From NCBI RefSeq assembly GCF_002261335.1, contig NZ_NEVL01000007.1, positions 62,001-126,000 of the forward strand: 64,000 nt of DNA, written 5' to 3'. The notes beneath the pieces were generated by a model, which was given only the letters and a program-made list of their open reading frames with translations, ran no database searches and was not told the origin of the DNA. Each line of letters begins with the position of its first letter. Positions within the stretch are counted from its first letter, which is position 1. Below are positions 49,383 through 58,269 of the stretch, piece after piece. The DNA is from Bordetella genomosp. 1. GTDB lineage: Bacteria; Pseudomonadota; Gammaproteobacteria; Burkholderiales; Burkholderiaceae_B. The position numbers and the translations under genes are program-made.

Positions 49383-50630
49383 TTAGTCGAACCAGCGCTT
49401 GACCGTGTCGACCATGCGGCCGAAGAAGCCGGCGCGTTCGACGTCTTCCTGGACCACCAGCGGCTCGACGCGCAGGACCTTGTTGTCGAGCGTGAGCTGC
49501 AGCGTGCCGACCTGCTGGCCCTTGGCCAGCGGCGCGACCAGCGGATCGGTGCGCTGCGCCACCGGCTTGATGTCGTTGGCCTTGCCGCGCGGCACCGACA
49601 GCACCACCGGGTTCGGCGGGCCGAGCTTGACGGTCTCGACCTTGCCTTCCCAGACGCGCGCGTCCAGGCCCGGCTGGGCCTTGTCGTAGAGCTTGACCGT
49701 GTCGAAGTTCTGGAAGCTCCAGTTGAGCAGCTTCAGGCTTTCTTCGGCGCGGGTCGATTCGCTGTCGGCACCCAGCAGCACCGTAAGCACGCGGCGGTCG
49801 CCGCGCAGCGCGGTGGCCACCAGGCAGTAGCCGGCCGAATCGGTGTGGCCGGTCTTCATGCCGTCGACCGAGGGGTCGGCCCACAGCAGACGGTTGCGGT
49901 TGGGCTGGGTGATCTTGTTGTAGCTGTAGCTGCGCTGCTTGTAGTAGTGGTAGTACTCGGGGTGATCCGAGACCAGGTGCGCGGCCAGCGTGGCCAGGTC
50001 GCGCGCCGTGGTGATGTGCTGCGGATCGGGCAGGCCCGTGGCGTTCATGAAATGGGTGTCTTTCATGCCCAGGCGCTGCGCCTGTTCGTTCATCAGCGCG
50101 GCGAACGCGCTCTCGCTGCCGCCCACGGCCTCGGCCAGCGCGACCGAGGCGTCGTTGCCCGACTGCACGATCATGCCCTGGATCAGCTCGTCGACCGTGA
50201 CGGGCTTGCGCGGCTCGATGAACATGCGCGAGCCGCCCGTGCGCCAGGCATGCTCGGACACCGGCACCTGCTGCTCGAGCGTGATGCGCTTTTCGTCGAG
50301 CGCGTTGAACACGACGTAGGCCGTCATGATCTTGGTGAGCGAGGCCGGCTCGACCTTCATGTCGGGGTTGGAGCTGGCCAGCAGCTGGCCGCTGCCCACA
50401 TCGATCGTGATCCAGGCCTTGGCCGCGATGGTGGGCGCGGGCACGGCCGAGAGGTCGCCCACGGCCACGGTGGCGGCAGGCGCCGCGGTGGTGGTGGCGG
50501 GCGCGGGCGCCGTGCTCTGCGCGCCGGCCGGCACGCTGACGGCCATCAGGGCGGCCAGCACGGCACCGGCGAGCGCGCGGCGCGGGAACAGGATGGCGGA
50601 GGAATCTGCGGAAAGGTGCGAAGTCTTCAT
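49383..50630 (-). CDS. dacC: D-alanyl-D-alanine carboxypeptidase (PBP5/6 family)
   Basis: 415 residues. A signal peptide ends near PAGAQS, and a Thr/Ala/Pro linker follows. The active-site motifs are SLTK (97-100), SGN (157-159) and KTG (259-261). The C-terminal domain ends with an amphipathic anchor (GFFGRMVDTVKRWFD) for the inner-membrane face. It trims terminal D-Ala from peptidoglycan stem peptides. A near-consensus promoter lies upstream; dat, ybeD, lipB and lipA follow on the same strand. Confidence 0.95.
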   Translation of the reverse strand: MKTSHLSADSSAILFPRRALAGAVLAALMAVSVPAGAQSTAPAPATTTAAPAATVAVGDLSAVPAPTIAAKAWITIDVGSGQLLASSNPDMKVEPASLTKIMTAYVVFNALDEKRITLEQQVPVSEHAWRTGGSRMFIEPRKPVTVDELIQGMIVQSGNDASVALAEAVGGSESAFAALMNEQAQRLGMKDTHFMNATGLPDPQHITTARDLATLAAHLVSDHPEYYHYYKQRSYSYNKITQPNRNRLLWADPSVDGMKTGHTDSAGYCLVATALRGDRRVLTVLLGADSESTRAEESLKLLNWSFQNFDTVKLYDKAQPGLDARVWEGKVETVKLGPPNPVVLSVPRGKANDIKPVAQRTDPLVAPLAKGQQVGTLQLTLDNKVLRVEPLVVQEDVERAGFFGRMVDTVKRWFD

Positions 50631-50686
50631 CGGCTACGAATTCGGTGTGGAGGCGCCGGACTCTGGCGGCCGGCTGTCAGCGATCA

Positions 50687-50692
50687 ATTATA
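50687..50692 (-). promoter_or_regulatory. -10 box of dacC
   Basis: A perfect TATAAT on the minus strand, about 57 bp before the dacC start. No good -35 hexamer is seen at 16-18 bp, so strength is uncertain. Confidence 0.55.
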
Positions 50693-50767
50693 GGCAGCGT
50701 ATCCGACACGTCCGGGCGCGGAACGTTCCGCCATCAGGGAAAACATGCAACGCGATGCAACGCCGAC

Positions 50768-51421
50768 TCAGTCGAGCGCCACCTTCAGGCGCGCCTGCAC
50801 CAGCGTGCGCAGCGACAGCAGCTTGCCATGGAAGAAATGCGAGGCGCCCGGAATCACGACCAGCGGCACGCCGCGCGGACGCACCCAGTCCATCGCCTCG
50901 GCCAGCGGCACGACCTCGTCGGCCTCGCCGTGCACCAGCAGCGCGTCTTCGGGCAGTTGCACCTCGCGGAACTGGAAGCGGCCCACCGCCGGGCCCATCA
51001 GCATGATGGCGGCCGGCAGGCGCGCGCCCTCCTGGTCGGCCAGCGTGGCATAGACCTGCGCGGCCACCGAGGTGCCGAACGAAAAGCCGCCCAGCACCCA
51101 CGGCAGGCCGGCCAGCTCGGGCTGCTGCGCCAGCACCTGGTCGATCAGGCCGAGCATGTCTTCGGTTTCGCCCACGGCCTTGTCGAACTCGCCCTCGGAG
51201 CCGCCCACGCCACGGAAGTTGGGGCGCACCGCCAGCAGGCCATGCTGCACGCATGCGCGCGCAATCGTGGTCACCACCTTGTTGTCGCGGGCGCCGCCCT
51301 GCAGCGGATGCGGATGCAGCACCAGCGCCCAGCCGCGGGGCGTGTCGTCGGGCCAGTCGAGCGCGCATTCGATGCGGCCGGCGGCGCCGGTGAACGAGAC
51401 GATGTCAGTACGGGCAGGCAT
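50768..51421 (-). CDS. Small alpha/beta hydrolase (COG2945-like)
   Basis: 217 residues. The nucleophile elbow is GGFSFGTSVA, the oxyanion region is LVLHPHPLQGGARDNKVV, and late Asp (HGEADEVVP) and His (PGASHFFHGK) complete the triad. FRGVGGSEGEFDKAVGETEDM is typical of this cytoplasmic family, whose substrates are largely unknown. It lies between the Mla-like lipoprotein gene and dacC on the same strand, with 65 bp to the former, and so might belong to the lipid transport operon. Confidence 0.87.
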   Translation of the reverse strand: MPARTDIVSFTGAAGRIECALDWPDDTPRGWALVLHPHPLQGGARDNKVVTTIARACVQHGLLAVRPNFRGVGGSEGEFDKAVGETEDMLGLIDQVLAQQPELAGLPWVLGGFSFGTSVAAQVYATLADQEGARLPAAIMLMGPAVGRFQFREVQLPEDALLVHGEADEVVPLAEAMDWVRPRGVPLVVIPGASHFFHGKLLSLRTLVQARLKVALD

Positions 51422-51486
51422 GGGAACGGGGCTCGCGGTGCGTGAAATCCAAAGCAGGCATGTTAACCGGTCGCCCCTCGCCGCTC

Positions 51487-52119
51487 TCAGCCGCCCCGTG
51501 GCGGCGCGGGCGGCGGCAGCGTGCGGGCCAGCCAGCCCGCGAGCTCGTCGGCCGCGGCGTCGGTGGCCTGGCGCAAGGCCTGCACGCCCCCCGGCGCGTC
51601 CTGGGTGGGCGCGGGCACGGCCCGCGCGACGCGGGTCTGGCCCAGCACCTTGCGGTCCTGGATCGCCACCGCCTGCAGCACGATGCGGCCTTCGCTGCGC
51701 TGGCCATCGGCCGCGAACACCTGCTCGAAGCGCACCAGCGAGACCTGCAGTTGCACGGCCGCCGGCACCGCGGACTCGACCATCACCGCCCCCTCGAGCG
51801 AAAGCCGGTCGATCAGGCGCTCGCGCACCAGGGTTGCGGGCGGCTGGGTCCAGCGATAGGTGGCATAGGACTTCGGCGAGGCGCTCTCGCCCACGCGCCA
51901 GATCACGCCGGACTCGTACAGCACCGGCGAGGCCGTGTAGGCGAGCTGGATCGGCACGCGCGGCGGCAGCGGCGACACGGCGGCGGTGTCCGCCGACGGG
52001 CCGAGGTCGAACAGGCCGGGCGGGGTGCCCACGCGGCCCACGCTGCAGCCGGCCAGCAGGATCGCGGCCAGCACCAGCGGCGCGCAGCGCGTCAGGGTAC
52101 GCGGAGTCATCGGCATCAT
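51487..52119 (-). CDS. ABC-type transport auxiliary lipoprotein (PqiC-like)
   Basis: 210 residues. Lipobox LAGC after ALLVLAAIL-type hydrophobic segment (LVLAAILLAGCSVG) gives a lipoprotein; the mature part (YDLGPS-type opening FDLGPSADTAA, then LAYTASPVLYESGVIWRV and YATYRWTQPPATLVRERLIDRL) fits the DUF330/ABC_trans_aux family. It probably sits at the outer membrane, receiving lipid from the MCE protein. Its ATG overlaps the MCE gene's stop (ATGATG). Confidence 0.88.
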   Translation of the reverse strand: MMPMTPRTLTRCAPLVLAAILLAGCSVGRVGTPPGLFDLGPSADTAAVSPLPPRVPIQLAYTASPVLYESGVIWRVGESASPKSYATYRWTQPPATLVRERLIDRLSLEGAVMVESAVPAAVQLQVSLVRFEQVFAADGQRSEGRIVLQAVAIQDRKVLGQTRVARAVPAPTQDAPGGVQALRQATDAAADELAGWLARTLPPPAPPRGG

Positions 52120-53042
52120 CTCCCAAATCCGGCGAAGCCGGCCTCGCCCGGGCCCGGCACGGAGGGCGCGGGTCCGAACAGAATCGATTGCGGCGTGTCG
52201 CCGACGTTGCGCAGCGTGCGGTTGGCGCTGCGCGCCGCGCTGTCGACGCTGCGCGCCATGTTGGTCATGGCCGGCAGGGTCTCGCGGTCGAGGCGCGAGG
52301 CCGCGAACGCGATGTCCTGCAGGCTGGTCGTGGCGAGCGAGAGCGGGCCGTCGGGCGCGTTCAGGCGCGCCACCGCCTGCCGCGCCGACTGCGCCAGCTG
52401 GCCGATCTCGCGCGAGCTGTTCGACAGCGAGTCCACCAGCGGGCCGGCCTTGGCCAGCGCGGGCGCCAGTTCGCGGCTGGCGGCGCGCAGCTCGCCGGTG
52501 ATGGCGGTGACGTTGTTGAGCGCATCGGTCAGGGCCTGCACGTTCTGCGGGCTGACGATGTTGCGCAGCTGCTCGGCGGTCTGCTCGAAGTTGTTGAGCA
52601 GCGCGCCGCCGCGCTGCTCGACGCGCTCGAGAAAGCCCGGGCGCAGCGGGATCGTGGCCGGCTTCGCCTCGCTGGAAGCGAGGCGGCGGCCCGAACTGCC
52701 ATCGTCGCGCAGGTCGACGTTGGCCAGGCCGGTCACGCCCTGCACGCCGATCTCGGCCCAGGTGGACGCGGTGATGGGCGTGGTGGGCGCCACGCCGATG
52801 CGGATGCGCACCTGGCCCGGCCGGTCGGGGTTCAGGCCGAGCGACTGCACCTTGCCCACCGGCACCCCCTGGTAGCGCACCGCCGACTGCGCCGACAGGC
52901 CGCTGACCGGTGTGCTCGAGACGATCTCGTAGATGGTGACGGCGGCGCGGTCGCGCCCGACCCAGATGGCGATGAGTGCGGCCGCCACCAGCAGCACCAG
53001 CGTGAATGTGCCCGCCAGCAAGGCATGACTACGGTTTTCCAT
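52116..53042 (-). CDS. MCE-domain lipid transport protein, MlaD-like
   Basis: 308 residues. One N-terminal membrane anchor (ALLAGTFTLVLLVAAALIAIWV) precedes a single MCE domain (YEIVSSTPVSGLSAQSAVRYQGVPVGKVQSLGL) and a long helical C-terminal tail (residues 135-265). A helical tail of this size is larger than in E. coli MlaD and similar to longer MCE proteins that reach across the periplasm. It overlaps the ATPase gene by 14 bases. Confidence 0.92.
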   Translation of the reverse strand: MENRSHALLAGTFTLVLLVAAALIAIWVGRDRAAVTIYEIVSSTPVSGLSAQSAVRYQGVPVGKVQSLGLNPDRPGQVRIRIGVAPTTPITASTWAEIGVQGVTGLANVDLRDDGSSGRRLASSEAKPATIPLRPGFLERVEQRGGALLNNFEQTAEQLRNIVSPQNVQALTDALNNVTAITGELRAASRELAPALAKAGPLVDSLSNSSREIGQLAQSARQAVARLNAPDGPLSLATTSLQDIAFAASRLDRETLPAMTNMARSVDSAARSANRTLRNVGDTPQSILFGPAPSVPGPGEAGFAGFGR

Positions 53043-53868
53043 TGCCCGGTTCCTTGGGTGCCAGGTCTCCGAGCGCGCGTCGGCCGCGTTCGCCCAGGAA
53101 GAAGCTGTGTATGAAGGGGTGATCGACCTTCAGTACCTCCGGTACCGTGTCGCAGACGATCACGCGTTTCTCGGCCAGCACGGCCACGCGCGTGGCGAGC
53201 GCCAGCAGCGTGTCGAGGTCGTGCGTGACCATGACGACCGTGAACCCGAGCTGGCGGTGCAGCGCGCGGATCAGGTCGACGAATTCATCGGAGCGCACCG
53301 GGTCCAGGCCCGCGGTGGGCTCGTCCAGGAACAGCAGCTCGGGATCGAGCGCCAGCGCGCGCGCCAGCGCCACGCGCTTGATCATGCCGCCGGACAGGTC
53401 GGACGGCGCCTTCATCGCGTCGCGCGCGGTCAGGCCCACCATCGCCAGCCGGCTCATCACGACGTCGCGCACCAGGTCTTCGGGCACCGTGCGCAGCTCG
53501 CGCAGCGGCAGCGCCACGTTGTCGAACACCGTGAGCGCCGAGAACAGCGCGCCGGCCTGGAACAGCATGCCCCAGCGGCGCGACAGGCTGAGGCGGTCGC
53601 GGCCCGACAGGCGCGCCAGCTCGTGGCCCAGCACCTCGACGCGGCCCGCGGCCGGCGGATTGAGGCCCAGCAGCGTGCGCAGCAGCACCGTCTTGCCGGA
53701 CCCCGAGCCGCCCACCAGCGTCATGATCTCGCCCGGATAGACGGTGAGATCGAGCCGGTCGTGCACGACGTGGTCGCCGAACGCGGTGCGCAGACCGTGC
53801 ACCGCGATGACCGGGGCGACGGTCATTTCGTTGTCGGCGAAGAGGCGGGCCTGGGCGGTGGCGCTCAT
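53029..53868 (-). CDS. MlaF-like ABC transporter ATP-binding protein
   Basis: 279 residues. Walker A GGSGSGKTVLLRTLLG, the MlaF-type Q-loop GMLFQAGALFSALTVFDNVALPL, signature LSGGMIKRVALARAL, Walker B ELLFLDEPTAGLDP and VMVTHDLDTL are all present. It powers lipid movement by the MlaE-like permease. The start overlaps the permease stop by one base (TGATG). An in-frame Met 14 residues later is an alternative start. Confidence 0.93.
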   Translation of the reverse strand: MSATAQARLFADNEMTVAPVIAVHGLRTAFGDHVVHDRLDLTVYPGEIMTLVGGSGSGKTVLLRTLLGLNPPAAGRVEVLGHELARLSGRDRLSLSRRWGMLFQAGALFSALTVFDNVALPLRELRTVPEDLVRDVVMSRLAMVGLTARDAMKAPSDLSGGMIKRVALARALALDPELLFLDEPTAGLDPVRSDEFVDLIRALHRQLGFTVVMVTHDLDTLLALATRVAVLAEKRVIVCDTVPEVLKVDHPFIHSFFLGERGRRALGDLAPKEPGNGKP

Positions 53869-54998
53869 CAGATCCTCAGCAGGCTCAGGACGACGGCGTA
53901 GAGCGCGTCGACCAGGATCACGCCGGTGATGGCGGTGACGACCGAGGCCGTGGTGCCGCGGCCCAGGCTCTCGGTGTTGGGCTTGATGCGCAGGCCGAAG
54001 TGGCAGGCCACCAGCGCGATCAGCACGCCGAAGCTCACGCCCTTGGCCACGCCGATCCAGTAGTTGGTGAGCGTGATCGCGTCGGGCAGCGACTTGATGA
54101 ACCACGCGGCCGACACGCCCAGCTGCGCCTGCGCCGCCAGCATGCCGCCCATCAGCGCCATCGCGTCGGTCCAGATCACCAGCAGCGGCATGGTGATCGC
54201 CAGCGCCACCACGCGCGGCAGGATCAGGCGCTGGCTCTGCGAGATGCCCATCACGCGCATCGCGTCGAGCTCTTCGGTGACGCGCATCACGCCGATCTGC
54301 GCGGTGATGGCCGAGCCCGAACGCCCGGCCACGAGGATGGCGGCCAGCACCGGGCCGAGCTCGCGCACGATCGACACGCCCAGCAGGCGCACGATGAAAC
54401 GGTCGGCGCCGAACAGCTGGAGCTGCTGCGCCGAGAGATACGACAGCACCACGCCGATCAGGAAACCCACCAGCGCCGTGATGCCCAGCGCCTGCGCGCC
54501 GGTGCGGTAGATCTGGGCCGAGATCTCGCGCCACGGCGCGCGCGCGGGGCGTGCCAGCATGGCGAAGACATCGAGCACCAGCTGCCCCAGCATGATGAGC
54601 AGCACCTTGCCGTGGCCGGCCGCGTCGAAGATGGCCTGGCCGATGGCGCGCACCCAGGCGACCGGATCGCGCGGCGGCTCGGGCGGGCAAGGCTCGCCGC
54701 GGTGGCGCGCCAGGGTCTCGAAGACGTCGCGCTGGCCGTCGGTGAGGCGGACGCGCTCGGGCAGCTGCTCGCCCCAGGCGCGCCACAGCACGTTGGCGCC
54801 GATGGTGTCCAGGCGCACGATGTCGCGCAGGTCCCAGCGGGCCTCGGCGCCGGCGCGTGCCAGCAGCTCGCGGCGCGCCCTCACCTCGCCGGGCGCGGAC
54901 AGGGCCTCGATGCTCCAGTCGCCCGCGACCACGCAGACGCCGTTGTCCAGCCGCAGCGGCTGGGCGGGTCGGACAGCTGTAGTCGGGTTTTGATGCAT
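53868..54998 (-). CDS. MlaE-like permease fused to an N-terminal STAS-like domain
   Basis: 376 residues. Residues 1-120 look like a STAS-type domain (ARWDLRDIVRLDTIGANVLWRAWG), which in E. coli is the separate protein MlaB. The rest is an MlaE permease with several helices: IYRTGAQALGITALVGFLIGVVLSYLSAQQL, GRSGSAITAQIGVMRVTEELDAMRVMG and ALIALVACHFGLRIKPNTESLG. The first true ATG is at 54998. It heads the Mla-like operon. Confidence 0.92.
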   Translation of the reverse strand: MHQNPTTAVRPAQPLRLDNGVCVVAGDWSIEALSAPGEVRARRELLARAGAEARWDLRDIVRLDTIGANVLWRAWGEQLPERVRLTDGQRDVFETLARHRGEPCPPEPPRDPVAWVRAIGQAIFDAAGHGKVLLIMLGQLVLDVFAMLARPARAPWREISAQIYRTGAQALGITALVGFLIGVVLSYLSAQQLQLFGADRFIVRLLGVSIVRELGPVLAAILVAGRSGSAITAQIGVMRVTEELDAMRVMGISQSQRLILPRVVALAITMPLLVIWTDAMALMGGMLAAQAQLGVSAAWFIKSLPDAITLTNYWIGVAKGVSFGVLIALVACHFGLRIKPNTESLGRGTTASVVTAITGVILVDALYAVVLSLLRI

Positions 54999-55070
54999 GT
55001 ATCTTCGCAAGGCAGGGCCGTTAGTCGCACCGTAACAGAATCATATACGGCCCGCCGGTGTCGAGTGACC

Positions 55071-55076
55071 TACAAT
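55071..55076 (+). promoter_or_regulatory. -10 box of birA, suggesting a leaderless mRNA
   Basis: TACAAT (in GACCTACAATCCCGCCCATG) ends only seven bases before the birA ATG, so transcription would begin at or within a base or two of the start codon. No ribosome binding site precedes the ATG. No good -35 is seen. Confidence 0.5.
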
Positions 55077-55083
55077 CCCGCCC

Positions 55084-55923
55084 ATGTCAGTACCCGCCCG
55101 CCCCCTAGCCCTGCCCGCGCCCGACGAGCTCGCGCGCGCGATTGCCGCCCGCCTGCCCGGATTCCAGGATGTCGCCTGGGTCGTGCAGACCGGCTCGACC
55201 AACGCCGATCTGATGGAACGGGCCCGCGCCGGCGGCGCCGCGCGCCCCTGGCTGTTGGGCGCGCACGCACAGCAGAGCGGCCGCGGCCGCGCCGGGCGCA
55301 GCTGGGCCAACACGGCGGGCGCGACCCTGATGGTGTCCTGTGCCTATGAGATCCGCGTGCCGCCGGCACGGCTGCCGGCGATTTCGCCGCTGTCCGGCCT
55401 GGCCGCCTGCGAGGCCCTGCGCACGCTGAGCAGTGCGAGCGGGCTGTGCGTCAAATGGCCCAACGACCTGCAATGGCACGACGCCAAGCTCGCCGGCATC
55501 CTGGTGGAATCGATCCGCACGCCCGGCCGCGACACCCACACCGTGGTGATCGGCATGGGCCTGAACCTGCGCGACGCCGCGGGCCTGAGCGCCGCGCTCG
55601 GCCGCGAGGTGGCCGACTGGAGCCAGGTCACCGCGCATGACGCCGGGCCGGCCGCCGGCGTGGCCGAGCTGGTCGCCGCGCTGGCCCTGTCCTGGCAGGA
55701 CGCGGTCGCGGCGCTCGAGCAAGGCGGCTTCGAGGCCTTCCAGGCGCGCTACGCCGCGCTCGACGCGCTGATCGGGCGCCCGGTCACCGTCCAGGACCAG
55801 GGCCGCGTGCTGCACGAAGGCATCGCCTGCGGTCTCGACGAATTCGGCCGCCTGCAGGTGCGTACCGAGCAGGGCACGATCACCGTGTCGGTGGGCGAGA
55901 TCTCGGTCCGGGCGCGCGCATGA
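55084..55923 (+). CDS. birA: Biotin-[acetyl-CoA-carboxylase] ligase without DNA-binding domain
   Basis: 279 residues. The biotin-binding motif is GRGRAGRSW near residue 65, with [30 protein letters not shown] and VIGMGLNL. It attaches biotin to carboxylase carrier protein. There is no N-terminal winged helix, so unlike E. coli BirA it should not repress biotin genes. Its stop overlaps the pantothenate kinase start by four bases. Confidence 0.94.
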   Translation: MSVPARPLALPAPDELARAIAARLPGFQDVAWVVQTGSTNADLMERARAGGAARPWLLGAHAQQSGRGRAGRSWANTAGATLMVSCAYEIRVPPARLPAISPLSGLAACEALRTLSSASGLCVKWPNDLQWHDAKLAGILVESIRTPGRDTHTVVIGMGLNLRDAAGLSAALGREVADWSQVTAHDAGPAAGVAELVAALALSWQDAVAALEQGGFEAFQARYAALDALIGRPVTVQDQGRVLHEGIACGLDEFGRLQVRTEQGTITVSVGEISVRARA

Positions 55924-56717
55924 ACCCGCCCGCCACCACCTTGCTCATCGACTCCGGCAACAGCCGCCTGAAGATCGGCCTGCGCCACGCCGACGGCGGC
56001 CGCGAAGACCAGCCGCTGGCCTTCGACAACCTGGATTTCGAGGCCCTGGGCCGCTGGCTCGATACGCTGCCGCAGCGGCCCGCCCAGGCCGTGGGCGTGA
56101 ACGTGGCCGGCGCCGAGCGCGGCCAGGCCATCGCCGACACCCTGTCGAGCCGCGGCTGCGCCGTGCACTGGCAGCAGTCGCGCCGCGAGGCGCTCGGCCT
56201 GCACAACCACTACGACCGGCCCGAGCAGCTCGGCGCCGACCGCTGGGCCGCGCTGCTGGGCGTGCTGGCACGCCTGCCGGCGCAGCGCCCGCCGGTGCTG
56301 CTGGCCTGCTTCGGCACGGCCACCACCATCGACACCATCGCGCCCGACAACGCCTTCCCGGGCGGCCTGATCCTGCCCGGCCCGGCCATGATGCGCAACG
56401 CGCTCAACCGCGGCACCGCCAACCTGCCCTTCGCCGAAGGCGCCATCGCCGACTTCCCCACCAACACGGTCCAGGCCATCGCCAGCGGCATCGGCGCGGC
56501 CCAGGCCGGCGCCCTGGTGCGCCAGTGGCTGGTGGCCGAGCGCCGCTATGGCGTCGCGCCGGAGATCTACGTGGCGGGCGGCGGCTGGCCCGAGGTGCGC
56601 GAGGAAACCGAACGGCTGCTGGCGGACGCCGGCGCGGTCGCGATGCCGCAGGTGCTGGCGGGGCCGGTGCTCGACGGCCTGGCCGCGCTGGTGGCGCACG
56701 GCGCCGTGCAGTCCTGA
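55920..56717 (+). CDS. coaX: Type III pantothenate kinase (CoaX/Baf)
   Basis: 265 residues. ASKHA-fold motifs: [16 protein letters not shown] (phosphate 1), [23 protein letters not shown] and VYVAGG-like [12 protein letters not shown]. It catalyses the first step of coenzyme A synthesis and, unlike type I, is not feedback-inhibited. The Bordetella orthologue was first named Bvg accessory factor (Baf). birA and coaX overlap, as usual in Burkholderiales. Confidence 0.93.
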   Translation: MNPPATTLLIDSGNSRLKIGLRHADGGREDQPLAFDNLDFEALGRWLDTLPQRPAQAVGVNVAGAERGQAIADTLSSRGCAVHWQQSRREALGLHNHYDRPEQLGADRWAALLGVLARLPAQRPPVLLACFGTATTIDTIAPDNAFPGGLILPGPAMMRNALNRGTANLPFAEGAIADFPTNTVQAIASGIGAAQAGALVRQWLVAERRYGVAPEIYVAGGGWPEVREETERLLADAGAVAMPQVLAGPVLDGLAALVAHGAVQS

Positions 56718-56756
56718 TAAGCTCGCAGTCGATCCGACCCACGGAGAGCCCGATCC

Positions 56757-56939
56757 ATGCGCATTCTGTTTTTCCTGATCGTGTTGGCCAACGTCTGGGC
56801 CTATGGCCTGGGCCAGGGCTGGCTCGGGGTGCGCCCCGACGATGAAGGCCGCGACTACCGCCGCGCCGCCCAGGAACTGAACGCCGACCGCGTCGCCGTC
56901 CTGCCGCTCACCGCGGCCAGCCAGGGCCGCGCGCCCTGA
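56757..56939 (+). CDS. Small membrane-anchored hypothetical protein
   Basis: 60 residues. MRILFFLIVLANVWAYGLGQGWLG is one hydrophobic anchor, the rest soluble and charged (RPDDEGRDYRRAAQELNADRVAVLPL). Small proteins with this type of opening are found next to coaX in Burkholderiales; the phrase LNADRVAVL resembles the start of longer SPOR-type proteins, which suggests it may be a shortened relative. It is 39 bp after coaX with GGAGAG ahead of the ATG. No function is known. Confidence 0.7.
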   Translation: MRILFFLIVLANVWAYGLGQGWLGVRPDDEGRDYRRAAQELNADRVAVLPLTAASQGRAP

Positions 56940-56942
56940 GAT

Positions 56943-58268
56943 TCAGGGGCGCCCTGCAAAGGGGCGCCCTGCAGAGGGGCGTCCTGAGGGGCGCTCTGGA
57001 CCGAGCCAGTCGGCCAGGGCGGCCAGCGTGCGCTTCACCGCGCCGGCATGGGCCGCCGTCCAGGCCTGCGCGGCCTGCGCCCTGCGCGCGCGCGCCGGCG
57101 CGTCCTGCACCCAATCCAGTGCCAGCGTCACCGCCGCGGCCGCATCGGCCGCGCGTTCGGCCGCGCCGGCCTCGATCGCGTCGGCCACCGCCTGCTCGAA
57201 ATTGTGCGTGTGCGGCCCCACGATCACCGGCGTGCCTGCCGCGCAGGCCTCGATCAGGTTGTGCCCGCCGAACGGCGCGAAGCTGCCGGCCACGATGGCC
57301 ACGTCGGCGCTGGCGTAATAGAACGGCATCTCGCCCAGCGAATCCCCCACCACCACATCGATCTCGTCGCCCGGCACCTGTGGCGCCTGCGAGCGGCGCA
57401 CGCAGCGCAGGCCGGCGCCCTCGAGATGCGCCGCGGCCTCGTCGAAGCGGTGCGGGTGGCGCGGGATCAGCACGAACAGCGCGCGCGAGCGCGCCCGGGC
57501 CGCGGCGATGGCGGCCGCGAACATCGCATCCTCGCCTTCGCGCGTGCTGGCGATCACGATGACCGGCCGGGTGCTGGCGACGCGCCAGTCGCGTCCCGCC
57601 GCCAGCAGCGCGGGCGGCAGGGTGAGGTCGAACTTGAGATTGCCGGTGACCTGCACGCCGTGGGCGCCGGCCTCGGCCAGCCGCGCGGCGTCGTCGGCGG
57701 TCTGGGCCAGCACGCGATCGAGCCGGCCCAGCGCCTCGCGCATCACCGTGCCCTGGCGCCGCGCCCGGCGCAGCGAGCCGGGCGAGAACCGCGCATTGAC
57801 CAGCGCCAGCGGCACGCCGGCCGCACTGGCCTCGGCCAGCACGTTGGGCCAGATCTCGCGCTCGACGATGAGACCGCAGCGCGGCCGCACCGCGGCGATG
57901 AAACGCCGGGCGGAGGCCGGGAAATCGTAGGGCAGCCAGGTCTGGCGTAGCTGGCCGCGCGCGATCGCGGCCTCGAACAGGCGCGCCCCCTCGGCACGCC
58001 CGGTGGCGGTCATGTGCGTGAGCAAGACCGGCAGGCCGGCGTCGAGCAGGCCCTGGATCAGCGGCTGGGCGGCGCGGGTCTCGCCCAGGCTGACCGCATG
58101 CACCCAGACCGGGGCATCGTCATGCAGGACGGCGGAGGGAACGTGGCCGAAGCGGGCCGAACCGAGGATCTCCCACTGGCCGGGCGTGCGACGCGCGCGG
58201 CGCCACATGAACAGCCACAGCAGCGGCGCCAGCGCGCGCAGGGCCAGGGTGTAGCCGCCGCGGCGCAT
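56943..58268 (-). CDS. waaA: 3-deoxy-D-manno-octulosonic acid (Kdo) transferase
   Basis: 441 residues, GT30 enzyme anchored at the inner membrane (TLALRALAPLLWLFMWRRARR). It has VWVHAVSLGETRAAQPLI, the acceptor-site LIVEREIWPNVLAEASAAGVPLALVNARFS, and SFAPFGGHNLIEACAAGTPVIVGP. It adds Kdo to lipid IVA, needed before the LpxL acyltransferases act. The C terminus ends in repeated SGRPSAGRPFAGRP encoded by a short degenerate DNA repeat. It starts one base after the waaC end. Confidence 0.95.
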   Translation of the reverse strand: MRRGGYTLALRALAPLLWLFMWRRARRTPGQWEILGSARFGHVPSAVLHDDAPVWVHAVSLGETRAAQPLIQGLLDAGLPVLLTHMTATGRAEGARLFEAAIARGQLRQTWLPYDFPASARRFIAAVRPRCGLIVEREIWPNVLAEASAAGVPLALVNARFSPGSLRRARRQGTVMREALGRLDRVLAQTADDAARLAEAGAHGVQVTGNLKFDLTLPPALLAAGRDWRVASTRPVIVIASTREGEDAMFAAAIAAARARSRALFVLIPRHPHRFDEAAAHLEGAGLRCVRRSQAPQVPGDEIDVVVGDSLGEMPFYYASADVAIVAGSFAPFGGHNLIEACAAGTPVIVGPHTHNFEQAVADAIEAGAAERAADAAAAVTLALDWVQDAPARARRAQAAQAWTAAHAGAVKRTLAALADWLGPERPSGRPSAGRPFAGRP

Positions 58269-58269
58269 C

